A DNA stretch of 57,704 nt from Mageeibacillus sp. UBA5439 (GTDB lineage: Bacteria > Bacillota > Clostridia > Saccharofermentanales > DTU023): assembly GCA_002427505.1 (NCBI GenBank), contig DIRJ01000012.1, forward strand, positions 35,301 through 93,004, given 5' to 3'. The translations under genes and the position numbers were made by a program. The notes below the pieces were generated by a model that was given only the letters and a program-made list of their open reading frames with translations, searched no databases and had not been told where the DNA came from. Below are positions 50,262 through 57,704 of the stretch, one piece after another; the stretch's first letter is position 1, and each line of letters starts with the position of its first letter.

Positions 50262-51395
50262 ATGAACAGAAAAGTTAGTAAAAAAGCAATCGCTCTTGTT
50301 CTGGTGCTGATGCTTATCGTCACTACACTGTTTGCCTGTAATGACCCATCATCAGGTCCCAGCACTACGCCGGAAGCAACAGAGCCCAAAACAGAACCCG
50401 CAGCAACCGAACCTGCAGCAACCGAACCCGGAAAAACTGAACCCGGACCGGCCGAAACTGAGGAACCCGGCTTGATCGGGGAGGGCTTGAAAGCTGCCAT
50501 GATCTTACCGGGCCCGATCAGTGATATTGGCTTCAGCGGCCCTGCATATGATGGTCTGCTACGCATGAAAGAAGAATTAGGTTACGAAATCAGCTTTGCA
50601 GAATCTGTCGCTGCCGCTGATTATGAGAATGTGTTCAGAACATATGCAGCAGACGGATTTGACATAATTTTTGCCCAGGGTGCGCAGTTCCTGGAAACCG
50701 CTATGTTAGTAGCCGACGATTACCCGGATACCTGGTTTGCTGTCAGCAGCGCTTTTGCCACCAACGAGAAGAATATCTCCGGCTGGAACCTGAGCAGCCA
50801 TGATGTGGGCTTTCTGGTTGGTATTTTAGCAGCTCAGTTAACTGAAACTAACAAGATCGGTAACGTTTCAGGTGCGGAGCTGCCGCCTCTGGTGATGATC
50901 AACGACGGTATCCGTGCCGGCGCTGCCTACATCAATCCGGATGTAGAAGTTATAAATATCTGGACCAGTGCAACCGCTGACAATGCACAGACAAAAGAAG
51001 CCGGTGTGGCCCTGCTTGATAGTGGCTGTGACATACTCCACTCTTCAGCCGGTGTTGGAACGCCGGGAGTTGTTTCTGCTGCTGCTGAAGCCGGCAAGTA
51101 TTTAATCGCCAACTCCGCTGACTGGACCTCCGTTGATCCTGATACCGTCCTCACAAGCGCGATGGCAGGATGGAGTACTGCGGCCTTCAACACAGCGGTG
51201 GCATTTGCTCAAGGAGAGCTGCAGCCGCGTCCCTACATGAACGGTATTGCCGAAGGCGCTGTCTACCTGGCTGACTATACTGCCAAAGCCCGTGAAGTGA
51301 TACCTGCAGAGGTGTTTGCACGCGTGGATGAAATCATCGAGGGAATTTTGGCCGGTGAAATTGTTGTTGAGGACGAAGTGGCTAAGCTGCCCTAA
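50262..51395 (+). CDS. BMP-family nucleoside-binding lipoprotein (importer 2)
   Basis: About 377 residues with lipobox TLFAC, then a linker of Ala-Thr-Glu-Pro repeats, then a BMP fold starting at LKAAMILPGPISDIGFSGPAYDG. Compared with importer 1 the entry motif differs (PISDIGF against DPSDQGY), suggesting a different nucleoside preference. The open frame begins with a TTG at 50250 that directly touches AGGAGG, so the ATG at 50262 (12 bases away) is the sensible start. In this cassette the binding protein is third, not first. A hairpin without U-run follows. Confidence 0.9.
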   Translation: MNRKVSKKAIALVLVLMLIVTTLFACNDPSSGPSTTPEATEPKTEPAATEPAATEPGKTEPGPAETEEPGLIGEGLKAAMILPGPISDIGFSGPAYDGLLRMKEELGYEISFAESVAAADYENVFRTYAADGFDIIFAQGAQFLETAMLVADDYPDTWFAVSSAFATNEKNISGWNLSSHDVGFLVGILAAQLTETNKIGNVSGAELPPLVMINDGIRAGAAYINPDVEVINIWTSATADNAQTKEAGVALLDSGCDILHSSAGVGTPGVVSAAAEAGKYLIANSADWTSVDPDTVLTSAMAGWSTAAFNTAVAFAQGELQPRPYMNGIAEGAVYLADYTAKAREVIPAEVFARVDEIIEGILAGEIVVEDEVAKLP

Positions 51396-51449
51396 GATCG
51401 GCAGCCACTATTGACAGAAGAAGGCACCTGATAAAGCACAGACATCGAT

Positions 51450-51474
51450 GTGCAGGCAGTTACTCTGCCTGCAC
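51450..51474 (+). promoter_or_regulatory. Stable hairpin between binding protein and ATPase genes (importer 2)
   Basis: A 10-bp perfect stem (51450-51459 with 51465-51474, loop of five) without a U-run. It occupies the same position as the first hairpin at 12469-12498 in importer 1 and may stabilise the binding-protein mRNA. Confidence 0.6.
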
Positions 51475-51510
51475 GTCTGATCAGATCAGCCACTACATCC
51501 GAGGTAATAA

Positions 51511-53043
51511 ATGGAGAAACAAGATCAGGCCAAATTGGAGTTAAAAGGAATTACCAAAACTTTTGGTGATCTGATAGCTGTCGACGATTTGTCTCTAGCC
51601 GTAAATGTTGGTGAAGTTCATGGGCTCCTGGGTGAAAACGGAGCCGGTAAGAGCACTTTGATGAATGTGCTTTACGGCCTGCTCGTAGCTGATTCCGGCG
51701 AAATTCTGATTGATGGCCGAGAAACAAAAATTAATTCACCCCGTGATGCAATTTCTCATGGTATCGGTATGGTACACCAACATTTTATGCTGGTGCCGAC
51801 AATCAGCGTCCTGGAAAATGTGCTCTTAATGTTGAGTAACGAAGAGAAAGCTTTTCTGCCGAAAGCAAAGCAGGTCAGAAAACGTATTCTGGATCTTTCT
51901 GAAAAATTCGCTTTGGATGTCGACCCCAATGCTCTGATCCGAAACCTGACTGTCGGGCAACAACAACGCGTCGAAATTATTAAGGCCGTTTATAACGATT
52001 CAGACATACTGATACTGGATGAACCTACTGCTGTGCTTACACCCAGTGAAACTGTCGAGCTGTTCAGCATCATTGAACGTTTGCGGGACAGTGGCAAATC
52101 TATCATTTTTATCTCACACAAACTTCAGGAATTAATGGACATCAGCAACCGTATTACTGTTTTGCGAAACGGTAAAGTTATTGATACCGTAATGACAAAT
52201 GAAACCAGCGCCGAAGAACTGTCTTACCTGATGATCGGAAAAAAGCTGGATCTGCAGCTATATAGAAATATAGAGCCTGCCGGTGACATTGTCCTGAAAG
52301 TTGAAGATCTGCTGGTAAAGTCAATGAGTGGGTCGATAGCCGTTGATCATCTTAATCTGGAAGTACGTTCAGGAGAAATCTATGGCATCGCCGGTGTCGA
52401 CGGCAACGGACAATCCGAACTCATTAAGGGAATATGCTCATTAACAGACTGTGAAAGCGGCAGCATCACTATCGCCAGTAATCAGCTTAAGCTGATGTGT
52501 TCGCCCAAGGATGTTCTGGAATGCAATGTAGCACATATTCCGGAAGACAGGCAGCGTATCGGCACTGTCATGAGCATGAATGTCAGTGAAAATCTGGTTC
52601 TTCATAACATAGACGACCCCCGGTTCCGCAGTCACAAACTACTGGACTGGAACAAAATTAACCAATACTCTGAAGCAATTGTTGAAAAATACGATATCAG
52701 AACTTCCGGCGTTGAGGCGCCGATGTCTTCGCTTTCAGGAGGCAACCAGCAAAAACTGCTGGTAGCCCGTGAACTGATGAAGGAACCCAAACTTCTTCTG
52801 GCCATGCATCCTACCCGCGGGGTTGATATCGGTGCGATTGACTTTATCCATAAGCAGATTGTTGCCGCAAGAAATGATGGCTGCGCTGTATTGCTCATCT
52901 CTACAGAACTTGAAGAGATCCTTAGCTTAAGCGATCGCATAGGTGTTATCTACAAAGGAAAGATTAAGGGCGAAGTCAGCCGTGACAAGGTAAAAATGAA
53001 AGATATCGCCATGTGGATGGTTGGCAAAGGTGCCGGAGACTAG
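51511..53043 (+). CDS. BMP-type nucleoside ABC importer ATPase (importer 2)
   Basis: A 510-residue double-domain ABC ATPase and paralogue of the 12578-14146 gene. First domain: GENGAGKST, LTVGQQQR, ILILDEPTAVLTP. Second domain: GVDGNGQSE, SLSGGNQQK and LLLAMHPTRGVD, again without a catalytic Glu. Here the ATPase is the last gene of the cassette. Its ribosome binding site (GAGGTAATAA) is modest. A hairpin shared with the convergent EamA gene follows. Confidence 0.93.
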   Translation: MEKQDQAKLELKGITKTFGDLIAVDDLSLAVNVGEVHGLLGENGAGKSTLMNVLYGLLVADSGEILIDGRETKINSPRDAISHGIGMVHQHFMLVPTISVLENVLLMLSNEEKAFLPKAKQVRKRILDLSEKFALDVDPNALIRNLTVGQQQRVEIIKAVYNDSDILILDEPTAVLTPSETVELFSIIERLRDSGKSIIFISHKLQELMDISNRITVLRNGKVIDTVMTNETSAEELSYLMIGKKLDLQLYRNIEPAGDIVLKVEDLLVKSMSGSIAVDHLNLEVRSGEIYGIAGVDGNGQSELIKGICSLTDCESGSITIASNQLKLMCSPKDVLECNVAHIPEDRQRIGTVMSMNVSENLVLHNIDDPRFRSHKLLDWNKINQYSEAIVEKYDIRTSGVEAPMSSLSGGNQQKLLVARELMKEPKLLLAMHPTRGVDIGAIDFIHKQIVAARNDGCAVLLISTELEEILSLSDRIGVIYKGKIKGEVSRDKVKMKDIAMWMVGKGAGD

Positions 53044-53082
53044 CTGCCCTGTCCGGATAATCATTTAGCGCCGGACATGATC

Positions 53083-53107
53083 AGACCCGCCCGGCGGAGT
53101 CTTATTT
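53083..53107. terminator. Shared hairpin between importer 2 and the EamA gene
   Basis: AGAC-CCGCC (53083-53091) pairs with GGCGG-GTCT (53093-53102, one bulged A), followed by TATTT on the plus strand. The stop codon of the convergent gene overlaps its edge. Confidence 0.55.
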
Positions 53108-54001
53108 GTTCTCACCGCCGCTTTCTTTCTCGTCGGCAGACCTGTTTATTTCTTTATTTTCCAAATATTGAACATAAAAAGTGGCAGCCAGCATCAGGAT
53201 GCTGCCCTCTAATTCCCTCGCGCTAAGCATCTGCCCTAAGATCAGCGCTCCACCGATGGCAGCAAAAACAGCCTCCAGACTCATAATCATCGAGGCCACT
53301 GTAGGCTTGCTGTCTCTTTGCGCCACGATCTGCAAGGTGTAGGCGACCCCGCAGGAAAAAACCCCGGCGTAAAGTATCGCCGGCAAAGCCGGCTTGATTA
53401 CTGCAGGCTGCAGACTTTCAAAAGACAAGGCCGGTATCAGGGACAAGACCGCAGCAATCAGAAATTGCGAGGCGCTAAGGGCGATAGGATCCAACTCACC
53501 CGCATATTTTGCTATCGTCAGGATGTGGAAACTATAGCCGACAGCACCGACCAGCAGGAGTATGTCCGCCGTGGCAAAACCGCCGCTGTCACCAATCGTC
53601 ATCAAAAACAGACCTGCTACGGCGATAGCAACAGCCAGCCAGTAGCGGAGACCCACTTTTTTCCCAAAAACCTGACTGATGATCGGAACAAAGACAATGT
53701 AGAGGCTGGTTATAAAACCGGCTTTGCCGGCACTTGCTGTCTGTAAAGCGACCTGCTGCAGGGAACTGGCGGCAAAAAGAATCAGACCCATGATCAGGGC
53801 AGCTTTAAGGAATTTACGGTCAAAAGTGGTCTGGCGGTAGATAATCAAAGGAATTAAAACCAAAACACCTATGCTGTAACGCAGGGCATTGAAAGTGAAG
53901 GGACCGACATGGTCCATACCGGCTGACTGCGCAACAAAAGACATGCCCCATAATAGGGCTGTCAGAAGCAGCATCAGATGTGCTCTTTTACTTTTTTCCA
54001 C
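53102..54001 (-). CDS. EamA/DMT family transporter
   Basis: A 299-residue protein with ten membrane helices in two EamA repeats (LLTALLWGMSFVAQS at the start of the first, VGAVGYSFHILTIAKYAG at the start of the second). Drug/metabolite transporters of this type export amino acids or metabolites or take up small molecules; the substrate is unknown. The tail is charged and cytoplasmic. The start is GTG with a GAGAGG-type site upstream. Confidence 0.88.
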   Translation of the reverse strand: MEKSKRAHLMLLLTALLWGMSFVAQSAGMDHVGPFTFNALRYSIGVLVLIPLIIYRQTTFDRKFLKAALIMGLILFAASSLQQVALQTASAGKAGFITSLYIVFVPIISQVFGKKVGLRYWLAVAIAVAGLFLMTIGDSGGFATADILLLVGAVGYSFHILTIAKYAGELDPIALSASQFLIAAVLSLIPALSFESLQPAVIKPALPAILYAGVFSCGVAYTLQIVAQRDSKPTVASMIMSLEAVFAAIGGALILGQMLSARELEGSILMLAATFYVQYLENKEINRSADEKESGGENK

Positions 54002-54105
54002 CTCTTTACCTCTCGGCCAAGTTGATACCGTTATATCTTACCCTAAAGAAGCAAAAAGCGCGCTCTGCCGGGCACGCTGATTCAGGCCCTTCTTTGCCAA
54101 AATTG

Positions 54106-54525
54106 CTAGCGGCGGTTGAGTATTATGCTGCCTGATTTCTCACCATTGATAGTCAGTTTATTCCCATTCAGAGAAAAGCTCGCTTCTTCCTTGATGGTAG
54201 CACCTAGCTGAGTTGTAGAAAGGCTGAGCCTGTTCCCGTTAAGAATTTCGTACTTAATCTTAATAGTGTGATAGCGGATGGTTTCGTACTCCTCATCTGC
54301 TGCATCCTCAGGATCCACCGGTATTTCGGCAGAAATCTCAATTTCACCATTGGATTTAAACTCCAGAAGCGTCGTACCTGCACCGTCGGTCACGTCCATA
54401 TTGCCGCTCTCCAGCTCCCACAGCCCTTTAAGGGAGTTGTCTGCTCCGCCGCAGGCAGACGGAAGCAGCAAAACACAGAACAACACCAGCATCAGGCTGA
54501 GGCTGACCAGCTTATTCTTCCTCAT
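54106..54525 (-). CDS. Small lipoprotein of unknown function
   Basis: About 139 residues with a lipobox (LLPSAC), then a beta-rich domain with GLWELESGNMDVTDGAGTTLLEFKSNGEI and a repeated SFSLNGNKLTING strand pattern, reminiscent of lipocalin-like or DUF4923-type folds. I do not recognise a specific family. The open frame reaches 54591, but the signal peptide and an AAGG site favour the ATG at 54525. A 15-base palindrome lies in its upstream region. Confidence 0.75.
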   Translation of the reverse strand: MRKNKLVSLSLMLVLFCVLLLPSACGGADNSLKGLWELESGNMDVTDGAGTTLLEFKSNGEIEISAEIPVDPEDAADEEYETIRYHTIKIKYEILNGNRLSLSTTQLGATIKEEASFSLNGNKLTINGEKSGSIILNRR

Positions 54526-54563
54526 AATCAAGACCTTTCTTTGCCTCTTTTCCTGCCTGTTTT

Positions 54564-54578
54564 TACCTTGCCAAGGTA
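54564..54578. promoter_or_regulatory. Palindrome upstream of the small lipoprotein gene
   Basis: TACCTTG, one base, CAAGGTA: a perfect 7-bp inverted repeat about 40 bases before the start codon. It may be an operator or a small leader hairpin. Confidence 0.35.
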
Positions 54579-54602
54579 TGGACTCATGCAACTATACTAT
54601 AA

Positions 54603-54652
54603 TAGCAAAAATACCAGACAGTAAGAAGGCGGCGAGAACTCGCCGCCTTCTT
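54603..54652 (-). terminator. Terminator after the zinc-ribbon gene
   Basis: A 14-bp stem (54623-54636 with 54639-54652) with a two-base gap, so effectively a 13-bp stem with a four-base loop. On the minus strand, TTTTT follows about ten bases later. It lies 17 bases beyond the stop at 54670. Confidence 0.75.
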
Positions 54653-54669
54653 CCCGGGTCTTCCCATTC

Positions 54670-55263
54670 TTACACTTGCATTTGAGTATTTTCGCTATAA
54701 AACAGAGATCTGCTAGTTAAATCGAAATAGGGCTGGAAGAGCGCCAGTAATTCATTCCAGTAAACGGGATGCTCCTGCGTACCGCTGTACACCCGCTTTT
54801 TTGCGTCCTGAATAAAGACAATTAGTTTCCAATATGTACCGGTGGTGCTTTCGCCGCTGTCATAGCTTTGCTGCCAGTCATCCAGAAACAGATCATAATA
54901 GAGACTGTCAATCAATCTGGACAAGTCTCCACATGCTTTTCTTCCTAAAATGTCCTCACGGTTGTCATCCCGGCACATAGTTATTTTGTAAGTACAGCAA
55001 TTAGGATAGTGCCGCCGAAAACCGATTTGGGAAAAGCCTTTGAAATAGTCACCCATGTAAAAACACAAGCCTGTAATATATGGGATTACCTGCCTGCCAT
55101 CTTCTGTGTACGCTGTCGCACCAAAGTATTTGTCGCAGGCACCACAGTAATACCTGTACTTCAACTCATCCTCACTCAGTCTTTCCCAGAGGAGGTCAGT
55201 TGACAGAGGAAGGAGATCGATAATATCCGTCATGCCACAGTGAGGGCATTTGATCTGTGCCAT
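54670..55263 (-). CDS. Zinc-ribbon protein of unknown function
   Basis: A 197-residue soluble protein. The first 45 residues form a likely zinc ribbon with CPHC (6-9) and CGAC near 41-44. The remainder has Cys- and Tyr-rich segments (LCFYMGDYF, NCCTYKITMC) and a C-terminal part with YWKLIVFIQDAKKRVYSG. I recognise no family. There is no signal peptide and no DNA-binding motif beyond the ribbon. GGGAGG lies six bases before the ATG. A palindrome sits upstream (55324-55342). It stands as a single gene between its own terminator and an AT-rich gap. Confidence 0.75.
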   Translation of the reverse strand: MAQIKCPHCGMTDIIDLLPLSTDLLWERLSEDELKYRYYCGACDKYFGATAYTEDGRQVIPYITGLCFYMGDYFKGFSQIGFRRHYPNCCTYKITMCRDDNREDILGRKACGDLSRLIDSLYYDLFLDDWQQSYDSGESTTGTYWKLIVFIQDAKKRVYSGTQEHPVYWNELLALFQPYFDLTSRSLFYSENTQMQV

Positions 55264-55323
55264 TTTTGCCTCCCTTCAGATAGCTTCCAGTCTTATTCTT
55301 ATGTTGAGCTGTGAATTTTGCCG

Positions 55324-55342
55324 GCGCGTAAAATTTACGTGC
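55324..55342. promoter_or_regulatory. Palindrome upstream of the zinc-ribbon gene
   Basis: CGTAAA, one base, TTTACG (55327-55339), extended on each side by a mismatched base and a GC pair. It lies about 60 bases before the start codon and is a candidate operator. The rest of the gap (55264-55500) shows nothing recognisable. Confidence 0.4.
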
Positions 55343-55500
55343 ATTGTAAGCAGAACTTGCTGCTGATTTGGAAATGCAAAAGCCTTCGGGTATCTGGTAG
55401 CTTAATCTTAACAGATAGCTGTTTAATATGCTACTTTATATGCATATTTATGAATTAATATCAGAAGCTATGGCCGGTATTAACTGACAAATCTTTCTCG

Positions 55501-56217
55501 TCAGGCTCCCAGATAAGCTGCCGAGACACGCTGATCCTGCAGCATCTCGCCGGCGATACCTTCGTGTACTATTTTTCCCGTCTCCAGCACATAGGCACGA
55601 TCCGCGATACTTAAAGCCATTCTTGCATTTTGTTCCACCAGCAAAATAGTAATGCCTTCACTACGCATTTCCTGAATCAAGTCAAAGACTTCCTTAACCA
55701 GTAAAGGTGCCAGGCCCATAGAGGGCTCATCCATTAGCAGCAGCTTGGGTCTGGACATCATAGCTCTGGCTATTGCCAGCATTTGCTGCTCGCCGCCTGA
55801 GAGAGTGCCTGCAGCCTGATGCCGTCTTTCTTCCAGACGGGGGAAGCGTTGCAGAATCCTATTGATATCCTTTTTCACCTCAGTTCTTTTTGTCCTGGTA
55901 TATGCTCCCATTTTTAGATTATCTTCAACATTAAGCCGCGTGAAAATTCTTCTTCCTTCCGGCACCTGAACCAGGCCGGTAGTCACAATGTTTTCCGTCT
56001 TTAGTTGGAGCAAATCGATGCCATTGTAGATGATCTGTCCCTGGCGTGCCTTCAATAAGCCTGATATGCAATGCATGATGGTTGTTTTTCCGGCTCCGTT
56101 AGCTCCGATCAGAGAAACTAATTCACCCTCTTCTTTAATTTCCAGGCTGACACCCTTAATCACATGGATCGGTCCATAATAAACATGCAGGTCTTCTATG
56201 GAAAATATGTTTTTCAT
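55501..56217 (-). CDS. livF: Branched-chain amino acid ABC importer ATPase LivF
   Basis: A 238-residue ATPase: Walker A GANGAGKTT, signature TLSGGEQQM, Walker B KLLLMDEPSMGLAP and switch His position replaced by Gln (LLVEQNAR), as is normal in LivF. The ATG follows GGAGG and lies one base after the livG stop. It is the last gene of the visible livM-livG-livF order. LivF pairs with LivG to drive uptake of leucine, isoleucine and valine, or of related substrates such as urea or amides. Confidence 0.95.
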   Translation of the reverse strand: MKNIFSIEDLHVYYGPIHVIKGVSLEIKEEGELVSLIGANGAGKTTIMHCISGLLKARQGQIIYNGIDLLQLKTENIVTTGLVQVPEGRRIFTRLNVEDNLKMGAYTRTKRTEVKKDINRILQRFPRLEERRHQAAGTLSGGEQQMLAIARAMMSRPKLLLMDEPSMGLAPLLVKEVFDLIQEMRSEGITILLVEQNARMALSIADRAYVLETGKIVHEGIAGEMLQDQRVSAAYLGA

Positions 56218-56218
56218 G

Positions 56219-56983
56219 CTAGGCCTCCGATCCTAAATACGCAGTGATGACTTCTTCGTTGTTTCTGATCTCTTCCGGGCAGCCCTCAGCAATTACGCAG
56301 CCGTAGTTTAAGACTACGATCTTATCGCAGATGCCCATGACCAGCTTCATATCATGCTCTATCAGCAGGATTGCCATGGAAAATTTCTCACGCAGGGCAT
56401 TGATCCTATCCATCAGTCCTTCGGTTTCCGACGGATTCATACCTGCTGCCGGCTCATCCAGGAGGAGGACACGCGGATTTGTTGCCAGAGCCCGGCAAAT
56501 CTCCAGCTGGCGCTGCTGGCCGTAAGGAAGATTGCCGGCATAATAATCGGCATAGGGCTCCATGTCAAAAGCCCGCAGCAGCTCCCTGGCTTTTTCATCT
56601 ACTGCTTTCTCTTCACGCCAATAAGAAGGGAAACGCAAGATTCCTTCTGTAACTGAGTATTTTCCCTGTTGGAGATAACCGACTTTGATATTATCCAGAA
56701 CAGACATATTACGGAAAAGACGAATATTCTGAAAAGTGCGTGACAGCCCCTGGGCAACGGCTTTGTGCGGTCTGTTGCCCTTAAGTTCTTCACCTTCCAG
56801 TATGACTGAACCGCTGTTGGGGCGGTAAACATGTGTCAGCAGATTAAAGATGGTAGTCTTGCCGGCACCATTTTGTCCGATCAAGCCGGTAATGCTATTC
56901 TCTTCAACAGTAAAACTCACATCCTTAACAGCCATTAAGCCGCCAAAGCTGAGTGTCAGATTTTTAAGTTCAAGCAAGGCCAT
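56219..56983 (-). CDS. livG: Branched-chain amino acid ABC importer ATPase LivG
   Basis: A 254-residue ATPase: Walker A GQNGAGKTT, GLSRTFQNIRLF (Q-loop region, LivG-specific), signature LPYGQQRQ, Walker B VLLLDEPAAGMNP and switch IEHDMKLVM. AGGAG precedes the ATG. It lies one base after livM and one base before livF, so the three are one tightly coupled unit. Confidence 0.95.
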   Translation of the reverse strand: MALLELKNLTLSFGGLMAVKDVSFTVEENSITGLIGQNGAGKTTIFNLLTHVYRPNSGSVILEGEELKGNRPHKAVAQGLSRTFQNIRLFRNMSVLDNIKVGYLQQGKYSVTEGILRFPSYWREEKAVDEKARELLRAFDMEPYADYYAGNLPYGQQRQLEICRALATNPRVLLLDEPAAGMNPSETEGLMDRINALREKFSMAILLIEHDMKLVMGICDKIVVLNYGCVIAEGCPEEIRNNEEVITAYLGSEA

Positions 56984-56984
56984 G

Positions 56985-57701
56985 CTATCTCCTGCCTTTC
57001 ATCCTATGCTCGAGCGGTTCTTCCGGAGTCCCGGAAGAGGTTCCTGTCCGGTCGCGCAGGGCACTGTCAGCTTTACGTTCAGCACTGCCGCTGGCCGGAA
57101 CGTTTTCCCTTTCCACGGCTCTGCCGCCGCCGACTCCGGAAATGGGCTGAGCCTCCAGTCGTTCGCGGCGAAAAACTCTGGCAATCCCCCGCTGTGACAG
57201 CTCCCTTTGACCCAAAAGTCCTGACGGACGATAATGCATCAGGAAAACCAGTATTACTGAATAGATCAGAGTACGGTAAGTATCTATACCGCGGAGAAAT
57301 TCCGGCAGAAGCGTCAGGAAAAATGCTGACAGCACTGATCCTGTCAGGGAACCGATACCGCCGAACACAACCATAACCATAAAATTAACCGATTGGTTGT
57401 AGTCAAAGAAACTTGGCTCCAGCACCCCTGCATAATGGGCATAGAGTCCACCGGCAATGCCGGCAAAGAAGGCCGAAAATGAAAAGGCGATCAGCTTGTA
57501 TTTAGTCACGGATACACCACAGGCTTCCGCTGCTATGTCGTCCTCGCGGATCGAAATAATAGCCCTGCCGTGTCTGGAGCGGATTAATGTATAGATAACT
57601 ATAAGTGTAATAATAAGTGCCCAATAGCCGATAGTATAAGTAGTGTCCAGGGCAATACCTGTTAAAGGTTGGCCACCGCCGGTAATTTTCATTGAACGCA
57701 T
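56985..57701 (-). CDS. livM: Branched-chain amino acid ABC importer permease LivM, 5' truncated
   Basis: The last 238 residues or so of a LivM-type permease; full-length members have about 300-350 residues, so the N-terminus lies beyond the right edge and the apparent start codon is an internal Met. Visible are the GRAIISIREDDIAAEACGVSVTKYK coupling segment, FSAFFAGIAGGLYAHYAG and VVFGGIGSLTGSVLSAF. The tail after GLLGQRELSQRG is about 70 residues long, charged and rich in Gly, Ser and Glu. LivM normally ends soon after that point, so this is an unusual cytoplasmic extension. Confidence 0.92.
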   Translation of the reverse strand: MRSMKITGGGQPLTGIALDTTYTIGYWALIITLIVIYTLIRSRHGRAIISIREDDIAAEACGVSVTKYKLIAFSFSAFFAGIAGGLYAHYAGVLEPSFFDYNQSVNFMVMVVFGGIGSLTGSVLSAFFLTLLPEFLRGIDTYRTLIYSVILVFLMHYRPSGLLGQRELSQRGIARVFRRERLEAQPISGVGGGRAVERENVPASGSAERKADSALRDRTGTSSGTPEEPLEHRMKGRR

Positions 57702-57704
57702 CAG

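Overview
The window looks like chromosomal DNA of an anaerobic Gram-positive bacterium of the Clostridia, perhaps near the Oscillospirales/Saccharofermentans group (inference from gene content; no rRNA or ribosomal protein gene is present to test it). Pointers are the lipoproteins with Thr/Pro/Glu-rich linkers after the lipobox, AGGAGG ribosome binding sites, a class II (B12-dependent) ribonucleotide reductase, a secretin-free Tad/Flp pilus locus, BMP-type nucleoside importers, an LtaS-like sulfatase-fold protein, a YitT protein and a plant-type acyl-ACP thioesterase. Base composition is roughly balanced (judged by eye, not counted). I see no tRNA, rRNA, CRISPR array, insertion sequence, integrase or phage gene.

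Layout. 1-2.8 kb: 3' part of a GIN/DUF2807 surface protein facing a membrane-anchored LtaS-like enzyme. 3.0-8.3 kb: compact Tad/Flp locus (CpaE/TadZ-like protein without a P-loop, CpaF ATPase, fused TadB-TadC, one Flp1-like pilin, FHA protein). 8.3-10.7 kb: uracil phosphoribosyltransferase and an rRNA-type methyltransferase, separated by a gene-free stretch with three DnaA-box sequences. 11.2-16.3 kb: first BMP nucleoside ABC importer. 16.4-25.9 kb: dihydrolipoamide dehydrogenase, RidA, a small zinc-ribbon protein, a DHHW lipoprotein, a SanA/YdcF-like protein, an orphan family 5 solute-binding lipoprotein, a nitroreductase, a YhaM-like HD protein and a COG2509 flavoprotein. 26.0-29.9 kb: zinc importer znuA-znuC-znuB with a glycosyltransferase as last gene. 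30-41 kb: housekeeping genes (sugar-nucleotide SDR, msrAB, thermonuclease, mtaD, class A PBP, 2-hydroxyacid dehydrogenase, YitT, dtd, DUF308, lipid kinase). 41.1-45.5 kb: nrdJ, cobO and a thioesterase. 45.8-48.1 kb: ApbE-like protein and cca. 48.2-53.0 kb: second BMP importer with a different gene order. 53.1-57.7 kb: EamA transporter, small lipoprotein, zinc-ribbon protein of unknown function, and livM-livG-livF, cut by the right edge.

How the genes work together. The two BMP importers, upp, mtaD and nrdJ form a nucleotide salvage and dNTP theme. CobO can supply the adenosylcobalamin that NrdJ needs, and the nrdJ promoter carries a likely pair of NrdR boxes. ZnuABC with the glycosyltransferase form one translationally coupled unit. 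The Tad locus is the strongest candidate for something unusual: it is short, has a fused platform protein and a CpaE-like partner that cannot bind ATP in the usual way, and has no TadE/F, prepilin peptidase or secretin nearby. Start sites were moved from the longest frame wherever a ribosome binding site or lipobox clearly favoured another codon; each case is stated.
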